A stretch of DNA of 13,931 nucleotides, taken from Candidatus Magasanikiibacteriota bacterium. GTDB lineage: Bacteria > Patescibacteriota > Patescibacteriia > Magasanikbacterales > UBA922. The stretch covers positions 1 to 13,931 of the forward strand of contig JAHFIC010000021.1 of the NCBI GenBank assembly GCA_023246555.1. Reading direction: 5' to 3'. A program made the position numbers and the translations under genes. This document shows, one piece after another, positions 7,233-13,077 of the stretch. The notes under the pieces are model-generated. The model was not told where the DNA came from and ran no database searches. It saw only the letters and a list, made by a program, of their open reading frames with translations. Position 1 is the stretch's first letter. Each line of letters begins with the position of its first letter.

Positions 7233-7261
7233 GTTTTATCACGCCGACTGTGCTTGGTCAA
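7233..7261 (-). promoter_or_regulatory. Promoter of the 6612-7208 gene
   Basis: Minus strand: TTGACC (7261-7256), 17-bp spacer, TAAAAC (7238-7233) with a TGA extended -10. It lies in the 69-bp gap after the tig stop. Expected leader about 18 nt, containing the GGAGG Shine-Dalgarno. Confidence 0.5.
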
Positions 7262-7277
7262 GAGTACCCCCTGAGTG

Positions 7278-8561
7278 TTATTTGATGAGGATTTTTTCTT
7301 TCAAAAAAGCGATCACCTTCCGATTCTGAATCATGGACGCGATCGTATCCCGCACCTCCGGTTTTTTGAGATTTTCGAGGTATTCCGGCTGGTCTTTGTA
7401 GTTTTCCTTTAGAAAGTTGATTTCTTTGGTTATTTCGTCTTCTGTCGGGGCCAGCCCTTCGGTTTTTGCGATGGTGCGCGAGAGGAGAGCGGCTTTAGCT
7501 CGTTTTTCTGCTTGCGCTTTGAAATCCTCAAAAAGCTGCTTTTCGTCTTTCTTTATATCTTGAAGATAATGCTCGATCGAAACACCATTGCTTTCCAGGT
7601 CGCGTTTGAGTTCAAAAAACATTTTTTGGCGTTCGGCGTCCAAAAGTACGTCTGGGATTTCTTCGAAAGAAGATTTTTCAATGAGGGCGTCGAACAAGGC
7701 GATTTCAGTTTCCTGTTCTGCCTTCTTTTTTGCCTCGGATTCTAAATTCTTCCGAATGAGATTCCGGAGCTCCTCGAGCGATGGTTGGCCGATTTTTTTG
7801 GCAAATTCATCATTCACCTCCGGAAGCTGGCGCTCAAAGACGCTTTTTACTTTTACTGAAAATTCAACATTTTTACCGGCAAGCATTTTTTGGTAATGCC
7901 CCTCTGGGAATACCAATGAAAACATTTTTTCTTCGCCGGTTGTAAGACCAACCAATTCTTTATTAAATCCCGGAACATAATGCTCTTCGCCCAAATAGAC
8001 TTGATAATCTTTTGCGACGCCACCCTCGACCGGGACCTTGTCGAGGGTCATATTCATGTCAATGATCAGTTTGTCTGTGCCTTGAGCAGGTCCAGTCTTT
8101 GCGGTTTCATTTGCCTGCATGCCGCGAAGCGCTTGGATTGTTTCATCGATTTTTTTCTCATCAATAGATTTTTCAGATTTGGTGATTGTAACAGAAGAAA
8201 AATCGGCAACGCGCACCTGGGGGAGGAGCGATACGGTTGCTTTGTAGACAATTTCGTTGCCCGGCGCCATCTTTTCTATTTGAATGTTTGGCATGCCAAT
8301 CGTCTCGAGTTTTTCTTCTTGAACTGCGGCGACAAAGGATTCACGTATAATAGCTTCGAGCGCTTCTTGGAGAATAGTCATTTCCCCTACTTCTCGTTTC
8401 ATAATCTCAAATGGCACTTTGCCCGGACGGAATCCTTTGATACCCCCGCGCAGAGAGAGTCGTTCTGCCGCTCGCTCCAGCTGTTTTTGGTATTCACTCG
8501 GAATGACGGTAATTGTGAGTTCCACCTCGGTTTTTTTCTGTGTTGTTTTAGTGTATGCCAT
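7278..8561 (-). CDS. tig: Trigger factor, ribosome-associated chaperone and prolyl isomerase
   Basis: Binds the ribosome at the tunnel exit and shields nascent chains. 427 residues from ATG 8561 (MAYTKTTQKKTEVELTITVI), the normal length. Ribosome-binding signature GFRPGKVP at residues 43-50. FKBP-type isomerase domain at roughly 150-245 (GTDKLIIDMNMTLDKVPVEG; VYLGEEHYVPGFNKELVGLT; VEFSVKVKSVFERQLPEV), followed by the helical substrate-binding C-terminal domain, rich in Glu and Lys. The frame stays open for 84 codons upstream, but that part covers the tig promoter and the start of the divergent gene and shows no family similarity, so it is excluded. No Shine-Dalgarno; a predicted leader of about 25 nt. 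Confidence 0.96.
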   Translation of the reverse strand: MAYTKTTQKKTEVELTITVIPSEYQKQLERAAERLSLRGGIKGFRPGKVPFEIMKREVGEMTILQEALEAIIRESFVAAVQEEKLETIGMPNIQIEKMAPGNEIVYKATVSLLPQVRVADFSSVTITKSEKSIDEKKIDETIQALRGMQANETAKTGPAQGTDKLIIDMNMTLDKVPVEGGVAKDYQVYLGEEHYVPGFNKELVGLTTGEEKMFSLVFPEGHYQKMLAGKNVEFSVKVKSVFERQLPEVNDEFAKKIGQPSLEELRNLIRKNLESEAKKKAEQETEIALFDALIEKSSFEEIPDVLLDAERQKMFFELKRDLESNGVSIEHYLQDIKKDEKQLFEDFKAQAEKRAKAALLSRTIAKTEGLAPTEDEITKEINFLKENYKDQPEYLENLKKPEVRDTIASMIQNRKVIAFLKEKILIK

Positions 8562-8592
8562 AATAGAGGAACAAATTTTCAAAAGTGCCCAA

Positions 8593-8621
8593 ATTGTAGC
8601 TAAAAATCGCTCTGTTGTCAA
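8593..8621 (-). promoter_or_regulatory. tig promoter, consensus sigma70
   Basis: Minus strand: TTGACA (8621-8616), exactly 17 bp, TACAAT (8598-8593). Transcription would begin near 8586, about 25 nt before the tig ATG. The -35 lies 12 bp from the divergent -35 at 8634, so the two promoters are back to back. Confidence 0.8.
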
Positions 8622-8633
8622 GAGAGTCCAAGG

Positions 8634-8662
8634 TTGAAAAAATGACCTTTTTGTGCTACGAT
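8634..8662 (+). promoter_or_regulatory. Promoter of the LysM/M23 gene
   Basis: TTGAAA (8634-8639), 17-bp spacer, TACGAT (8657-8662) with TGC immediately before it (extended -10). It overlaps in-frame codons upstream of 8681, which decides the start codon: the TTG at 8615 and ATG at 8642 would precede or sit inside the promoter. Confidence 0.65.
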
Positions 8663-8680
8663 GAGGGGAGCATTCCTCTT

Positions 8681-10012
8681 GTGTCTCGATTTCCTTATCA
8701 CATCCTCCTTTTTCTCCTTCGTGGCCTCGTATACCTGAAGCGCGCCGGCCTCTGGGTTTTGCAGCGCTTTCTTTGGGCATTTGATCACCTCGCGTCTGTC
8801 TATCGGTCAACAATCGGGTTTTGGCTGTACAAAATTTTTTTTCTTTTCAAAAGAAAAGTCATGGGGGCTATTTCTCCCCAGCTACTCACTCGTGGGGTGC
8901 TCCAAGTTCTTTCACTGCTTATTGGGTTTATTTTTATGTTTCCGGAAAGCAAAGCAATAACAAAAGAAGAGACGTTTATTCCAGGAAGAAGAACGGTATT
9001 GTATCAATTGGTGGGTCCCGGCGAACAAGATTTTAGTTTGGAAGAAATTATTGCTGAGGAAGCAGTGATTGGAGTTCCAAAAGATGAGCGATCATGGCGG
9101 TCGGGCACTGCCTCGGCACAGCCCGGTATTCTTATTGGTGGGGCGATTGAAGGAGCAAACAATGGACTTGTCGCGGTGAGTAGAGGCGGGACTGCGCTCA
9201 CAAAACCAACGATTCTTCCGGGCGCGACGCTTCCTGGTGTTTCTTCCTCACAAGCAAGGAGCGAAGTGGTGTTTTATGATGTGCGGCCAGGAGATGTTAT
9301 TGGCGTCATTGCGGAGCAATATGGCGTAAGCGTTGCGTCTATCCTTTGGGCGAATAATCTTACCGTACGTTCATATATACGCCCGGGGGACAAGCTCAAG
9401 ATTCCTCCAGTGTCTGGTATTATTCATACGGTAAAAAAAGGGGACACAGTCGCAAAGATCGCGAAACAGTACAAAGCGAAAGAGGAAGATATTATTATTT
9501 TCAATCGCCTTCAGCCTGGGGGGGCGGACATTGCTATTGGGGAAGAATTGGTTGTTCCGGGCGGTCAGCGTGAAATAGTTGTACCAGTTCGTTCACGAGC
9601 GCTTGTGAATATTGTTGCACCGTCGGGATCGATTGAAGCTCCGGCAGGTTCCGGGTATATTTGGCCGGCAGGAGTACGACGTATTACCCAATATTTTGGT
9701 CTCCGCCACACTGGCGTTGATATTGGTGGTCCTTTTGGTACGGCAATCTACGCCGCGCGTACCGGAGTTGTGACGCGATCAGGCTGTGGCTGGAATGGCG
9801 GATATGGGTGTTACATTGTTATTGACCATGGCGGCGGTGTTCAGACCGCGTACGGTCATAGTTCACAACTATACGTCTCTGTTGGCCAGGAAGTCGCACA
9901 AGGTCAAACGATTTCGGCCATGGGTTCCACCGGTCGTTCTACCGGTCCACATCTTCATTTTGAAGTTCGTGTGAATGGTCGGCGGCAAAATCCGCTCCGG
10001 TATATCCGTTAG
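8681..10012 (+). CDS. Membrane-anchored LysM and M23 metallopeptidase (murein hydrolase-like)
   Basis: Cell-wall endopeptidase-type protein. GTG 8681 is preferred because the promoter covers earlier in-frame starts; GAGGGGAG (8663-8670) may be a distant Shine-Dalgarno. About 443 residues: a long basic/hydrophobic N-terminus with Arg and Lys between hydrophobic patches; a likely membrane span at about 74-89 (GVLQVLSLLIGFIFMF); a Gly/Ser/Thr-rich linker; two LysM peptidoglycan-binding repeats at about 196-240 (YDVRPGDVIGVIAEQYGVS) and 247-292 (HTVKKGDTVAKIAKQY); then peptidase M23 at about 325-441. Zinc ligands are intact: HTGVD (His codon 9707-9709), YGHSS, and HLHFE at 9950-9964. A functional hydrolase is therefore expected, acting outside the membrane. 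The TAG stop overlaps the convergent comM stop. Confidence 0.93.
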   Translation: MSRFPYHILLFLLRGLVYLKRAGLWVLQRFLWAFDHLASVYRSTIGFWLYKIFFLFKRKVMGAISPQLLTRGVLQVLSLLIGFIFMFPESKAITKEETFIPGRRTVLYQLVGPGEQDFSLEEIIAEEAVIGVPKDERSWRSGTASAQPGILIGGAIEGANNGLVAVSRGGTALTKPTILPGATLPGVSSSQARSEVVFYDVRPGDVIGVIAEQYGVSVASILWANNLTVRSYIRPGDKLKIPPVSGIIHTVKKGDTVAKIAKQYKAKEEDIIIFNRLQPGGADIAIGEELVVPGGQREIVVPVRSRALVNIVAPSGSIEAPAGSGYIWPAGVRRITQYFGLRHTGVDIGGPFGTAIYAARTGVVTRSGCGWNGGYGCYIVIDHGGGVQTAYGHSSQLYVSVGQEVAQGQTISAMGSTGRSTGPHLHFEVRVNGRRQNPLRYIR

Positions 10013-11529
10013 TCTACAGTTGGTCGGTATTGAATCGCTTCGGCGATGTGAGTTTTTTCAATACGGTCGCTTCCTTCAAGATCCGCAATCGTTCGTGCAA
10101 CTTTTATCATACGATGGTAGCTCCTAGCCGAAAGTTTTAATCGTGTCATCGCGGATCGTAGGAGCTCGATTGATGGATCAGTCAGGGGGCAAAACTGCTG
10201 TATTTCTTTTGGGCGCATGTCGGCATTTGTCACACATGGAGTGTCACGAAATCTTTTTGTTTGTCGTTCGCGTGCTTCCTCCACTCGCGCTCGGATGCGT
10301 GAGGATGCTTCCTCTTTTTCAGATTGGGATATTTTTTCAAATGGCATGCGCGGGACTTCAATGTGCAAATCAATTCGATCCAAAAGCGGTCCGCTGATTT
10401 TTTTCTGATATCTAAGGATTGTCGTTCGCGTGCAGACGCATGATTTTTCCGTATCACCTAAAAAGCCGCATGGACATGGATTCTGGCTTGCGACGAGAGT
10501 AAAACGGGCGGGAAATGTAAGTGTTCCTTGCGCGCGCGATACTGTCACGATCCCATCTTCAAGCGGCTGGCGCAAGGTCTCAAGTACGTGGCGTGGGAAT
10601 TCCCCAAATTCATCAAGAAAGAGTACACCACGGTGCGCGAGTGAAATTTCTCCTGGTTTTGGTACGGCACCCCCTCCAACTAAGGAAACAGCGCTTGCCG
10701 AATGGTGCGGAGCACGGAAAGGACGAAGAGAAATCATTTGGTGTTTTTTCTCAAGCAGGCCGGCGACTGAGTAGATTTTTGTACATTCGATTGCCTCTTC
10801 TCTCGTGAGGGAAGGGAGGATGCTTGGCATACTCTTCGCCAGAAGCGTCTTTCCAGATCCTGGGGGTCCAAAAAGAAGAATATTATGGGCGCCGCTCGCG
10901 GCAATTTCAATTGCTCGTTTTGCAGATCCTTGCCCGTAAATATCTTGCATATCCATATCATAGGTGGCCTGCACTGCATTCATGGCGTGATCGTGGGGAG
11001 GGGTTTTTATGATTTCTTCCTTTATTGTGAGATGACGAATAAGCTCCGCGAGGTTTTTTACCGGGTAGACGTCTAAATTTTTTACTAAAGATGCTTCCAT
11101 TGCGTTTGCTTCAGGGACAAAGAGCCGTTTATATCCATGAGAAGCGCAAAACGATGCGAGGGGAAGAATGCCTCCAGTGTGCCGGACAGATCCATCTAGA
11201 GCCAATTCTCCGGCAACGACGGCATCATCTAGGGCAAGGTCTATTTTTTGGCTTGCACTATACATCCCAAGCGCCATCGGGAGATCGTACGATGCGCCCT
11301 CTTTTCGGATATCCGCGGGAGCAAGATTAATGATGATGCGACTGTTATTTGGGAAATCAAGTCCACTGTTTTTCCATGCAGTGCGAATGCGTTCTTTTGC
11401 TTCCTGAATAGCAGTATCAGGAAGTCCGACAATGGTATATCCGGGCCAACTGCCTGCGACATCTACTTCTACCGTAACGGGGACGCATTCGAGTCCGATG
11501 GGCGCTCCGGAGTGAATTTTTACAAACAT
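10009..11529 (-). CDS. comM: YifB/ComM-family Mg chelatase-like AAA+ ATPase
   Basis: Hexameric AAA+ helicase-like protein; ComM promotes branch migration during recombination of transforming DNA in Vibrio and Haemophilus. 506 residues from ATG 11529 (MFVKIHSGAPIGLECVPVTV), the usual family start; an upstream GTG at 11538 overlapping the lspA stop as GTGA is also possible. N-terminal Lon-protease-like ChlI domain (YTIVGLPDTAIQEAKERIRT; NLAPADIRKEGASYDLPMAL). Walker A GPPGSGKT at about 221-228, Walker B LFLDE at about 303-307, a cysteine cluster NPCPCGFLGD...CVCT typical of YifB, and the C-terminal Mg_chelatase_C ending YHRMIKVARTIADLEGSD. Last gene of dksA-lspA-comM. Presence is compatible with DNA uptake, which is an inference. 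Confidence 0.95.
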   Translation of the reverse strand: MFVKIHSGAPIGLECVPVTVEVDVAGSWPGYTIVGLPDTAIQEAKERIRTAWKNSGLDFPNNSRIIINLAPADIRKEGASYDLPMALGMYSASQKIDLALDDAVVAGELALDGSVRHTGGILPLASFCASHGYKRLFVPEANAMEASLVKNLDVYPVKNLAELIRHLTIKEEIIKTPPHDHAMNAVQATYDMDMQDIYGQGSAKRAIEIAASGAHNILLFGPPGSGKTLLAKSMPSILPSLTREEAIECTKIYSVAGLLEKKHQMISLRPFRAPHHSASAVSLVGGGAVPKPGEISLAHRGVLFLDEFGEFPRHVLETLRQPLEDGIVTVSRAQGTLTFPARFTLVASQNPCPCGFLGDTEKSCVCTRTTILRYQKKISGPLLDRIDLHIEVPRMPFEKISQSEKEEASSRIRARVEEARERQTKRFRDTPCVTNADMRPKEIQQFCPLTDPSIELLRSAMTRLKLSARSYHRMIKVARTIADLEGSDRIEKTHIAEAIQYRPTVD

Positions 11530-11534
11530 ATGAT

Positions 11535-11975
11535 TCACGTACGATAGTCTGTTTTTTTCGGAAACGCAAGGTAGAGGATGCCGATCACAATAAGAATATC
11601 CGCAATGTTGATAATACCGGTCACAATCCGGATGTAGTCTATGGTCTTTTGGAACAAAAGACGGTCAATATAGTTGGAGAGCGCACCAAGAAGAATAAGC
11701 GTAAAGCCAGTCTGCGCCCGTAGCGAAGAAGTGGTGTGCAAAAGGTAGATGACAAGAACAAGGATTATTGGGGTTGAAAAAAGAACTACCCATTGCGGCA
11801 ATGGGAGACTGAGCGCGATTCCTGTGTTTTCAAAATATTCCCACCCTAACCAGTCTTTAATGAGATACACTTGGGTGTGAGGGGTGGTTCTTGCAAGGTA
11901 TTTGAGTATCTGGTCAAGGGAGACAAGAAAAAATCCCCCGACCCAAATGATCCAAGGGGATTTTTTCATTTCCAT
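11535..11975 (-). CDS. lspA: Lipoprotein signal peptidase (signal peptidase II)
   Basis: Integral membrane aspartyl protease that removes signal peptides from diacylglyceryl-modified prolipoproteins. 146 residues from ATG 11975 (MEMKKSPWIIWVGGF); the longer frame upstream overlaps dksA in another frame and is not plausible. Four hydrophobic segments at about 8-27, 62-81, 90-104 and 118-138. Conserved blocks: SLDQILK (Asp21), YFENTGIALSL, GALSNYIDRLLF, TIDY with Asp113 and INIAD with Asp126, the last two being the expected catalytic pair. The usual Gly in GALGN is Ser here. Starts 7 nt after the dksA stop and ends TGA directly before comM, so the three are co-transcribed. Confidence 0.94.
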   Translation of the reverse strand: MEMKKSPWIIWVGGFFLVSLDQILKYLARTTPHTQVYLIKDWLGWEYFENTGIALSLPLPQWVVLFSTPIILVLVIYLLHTTSSLRAQTGFTLILLGALSNYIDRLLFQKTIDYIRIVTGIINIADILIVIGILYLAFPKKTDYRT

Positions 11976-11982
11976 AGGTATT

Positions 11983-12372
11983 TTAGGCTTCGTCTGTGAG
12001 TGTTTTTTTGCAAGAAACGCAGGCACTTGATGTGGGACGAGCGAGAAGACGCTTTTCATCAATCGGTTGGTCGCAATACTTGCAAATGCCGTATGTGCCA
12101 TTTTTTATGCGTTCAATGGCCTTATCAATATCACGGAGAGTCTTTTCAAGAGTTATTTCGAGCGGTTTATTTGTGGTATATTCGGCCACCTCACGGGCAT
12201 TATCGTCCTCTTCAGAACCATACTCTGGGTACACGGTATCATAGTCACCCTTAACATGGGGATTTTTTTTTGCAAACCCCGTGAGTTCTTTTGTGAGGCG
12301 ATTTTTTTCTTCCTCGAGCATGACGGCAATTTTTTCGAGGAAGGCGTTTGAAAATTGTGATTTTTTTACCAT
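11983..12372 (-). CDS. DksA/TraR-family zinc-finger protein
   Basis: Family members bind RNA polymerase through the secondary channel and tune transcription, often with ppGpp. 129 residues from ATG 12372 (MVKKSQFSNAFLEKIAVMLE). An N-terminal coiled coil at about 8-35, an acidic tip region (EEDDNARE at 54-61), a second helix at about 70-91, then a C4 zinc finger: Cys97, Cys100, Cys118, Cys121 (CKYC...CVSC) with RLLARPTS between. The start is chosen because the promoter lies just upstream and overlaps the longer in-frame reading. First gene of the operon with lspA and comM; a DksA/TraR gene beside lspA also occurs in Firmicutes (ylyA-lspA). Exact subfamily is not decided. Confidence 0.92.
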   Translation of the reverse strand: MVKKSQFSNAFLEKIAVMLEEEKNRLTKELTGFAKKNPHVKGDYDTVYPEYGSEEDDNAREVAEYTTNKPLEITLEKTLRDIDKAIERIKNGTYGICKYCDQPIDEKRLLARPTSSACVSCKKTLTDEA

Positions 12373-12394
12373 AAAAAAGCTAAAAGTACTTTTC

Positions 12395-12423
12395 AGTATA
12401 CCAGACGATTCTTTTTTTGGCAA
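12395..12423 (-). promoter_or_regulatory. Promoter of the dksA-lspA-comM operon
   Basis: Minus strand: TTGCCA (12423-12418), 17-bp spacer, TATACT (12400-12395) with a TGG extension. Leader to the dksA ATG about 15 nt. The -35 overlaps the T-rich tail of the upstream RNA gene's terminator, so the two units are packed end to end. Confidence 0.75.
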
Positions 12424-12475
12424 TAATAAAAGGCCATCGAAGGCGCGAACGTGGTAATTTGTCGCCTGATGGCCC
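12422..12475 (-). terminator. Intrinsic terminator of the structured RNA
   Basis: Minus strand: GGCCATC (12474-12468) pairs with GATGGCC (12438-12432), continued by AGGCG/CGCCT (12467-12463 with 12445-12441) past a 2-nt bulge; then TTTTATTATT. Confidence 0.75.
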
Positions 12476-12815
12476 TATTGTTTTATCTTCGAAGTCAGCT
12501 TTTCAGAAGGACATTCACCTGGATTTTCCAGAGGACTGTCCTTCTGAAACAGCTAGTATTTCGAGGATAGAGGGGTGCCTTCTACCACACATAATGGTGT
12601 TGAGTTCCGGTACTGGGCCCGAAGGCACCAAGTACTATAGTGGAACGCACCGCTTTCGAACTCGCCCTCTTTTTATTTTTTTGTTTTTAACCTCGTCAAG
12701 CGAGGATAAAGAAGGGTGGGTGAGTTCGAAAAAGTGTAGTAAAAAGCAGAAATGCTCTTCGCCACGTCAATTGTGTCGAAGAACAATCTAAATGAAAAGG
12801 ACATTCCAAAATTAC
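12422..12815 (-). ncRNA. Standalone structured RNA, family not recognised
   Basis: A perfect promoter (12850-12822) and an intrinsic terminator (12474-12422) frame about 390 nt without a credible ORF but dense in complementary segments. Seen, in transcript order: CTTCGaCAC/GTGgCGAAG hairpin (12781-12757); TTCGAACTC/GAGTTCGAA (12730-12722 with 12663-12655) enclosing CCTCG/CGAGG; GTACT/AGTAC (12635-12631 with 12614-12610), whose loop contains GGTGCCTTC pairing with GAAGGCACC (12629-12621 with 12582-12574), a possible pseudoknot; a 13-bp perfect hairpin (12549-12537 with 12513-12501) capped by CTGGA/TCCAG and extended by AGCT/AGCT and TCGAA/TTCGA. The ends can also pair (12787-12777 with 12491-12477). 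It lacks the T-arm/CCA end of tmRNA, the RNase P core (GAGGAAAGUCC, ACAGAA) and the SRP loop. Confidence 0.75.
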
Positions 12816-12821
12816 AAAATA

Positions 12822-12850
12822 AGTATAGCATACTTTATACATTTTGTCAA
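12822..12850 (-). promoter_or_regulatory. Consensus promoter of the structured RNA
   Basis: Minus strand: TTGACA (12850-12845), exactly 17 bp, TATACT (12827-12822), with TGC as an extended -10. It is the closest to consensus in the window and lies in very AT-rich DNA, which predicts strong constitutive expression from about 12815. Confidence 0.85.
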
Positions 12851-13011
12851 TAGTTACTATTTTTGTCTTATTTAAGCTAAAAATATCAAAATTAATAAAA
12901 TTTTTTGTCTATAATTATCTATACAAAAGTTTATTTTTATATAGTTATCCACATATTTTATTACTTTTACACAGACTTATCCACAGTTTGTATAGAAAAG
13001 TGTATACAAAA
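12841..13011. other. Origin-like AT-rich block with three DnaA boxes
   Basis: Positions 12841-12960 contain 18 G or C in 120 bases (15%), far below the rest of the window. At its right edge are TTATCCACA (12945-12953), TTTTACACA (12965-12973, fits TTWTNCACA) and TTATCCACA (12977-12985), all on the plus strand. TATACAAA occurs three times around them (12920-12927 +, 12987-12994 as TTTGTATA, 13003-13010 +), the last two forming an inverted repeat. This is an unwinding element beside boxes, as in an origin or a DnaA-regulated site. There is no gene between 12816 and 13077. Confidence 0.5.
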
Positions 13012-13035
13012 TTAGTTCATAAGCTAAAGGTAGTG

Positions 13036-13064
13036 TTCAATTCGTTCACTACTTGTGCTACAGT
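13036..13064 (+). promoter_or_regulatory. Possible promoter of the lamin-tail protein
   Basis: TACAGT (13059-13064) preceded by TGC (extended -10), with a weak TTCAAT (13036-13041) 17 bp upstream. The TTGTGCTAC start of the -10 region repeats that of the M23 promoter. The leader would be about 6-7 nt. Confidence 0.35.
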
Positions 13065-13077
13065 GTGCTCGTCATGT

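Noticed and set aside
7980..8603. 207-codon plus-strand ORF antisense to tig
   Set aside because: Cys/Phe-rich translation typical of a shadow frame, fully within a confident tig gene.
8562..8813. 84-residue N-terminal extension of trigger factor
   Set aside because: It covers the tig promoter and the beginning of the divergent gene; the family N-terminus begins at 8561.
12741..12756. Early terminator (AGCA/TGCT stem followed by five T) inside the structured RNA
   Set aside because: Only a 4-bp stem; too weak to call, though partial early termination cannot be excluded.
12417..12791. 124-codon plus-strand ORF
   Set aside because: Its sequence is the complement of the structured RNA, it resembles no protein, and it has no promoter on its strand.
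12422..12815. tmRNA, RNase P RNA, SRP RNA or 6S RNA
   Set aside because: None of the conserved core sequences is found on either strand, and the pairing layout does not match.
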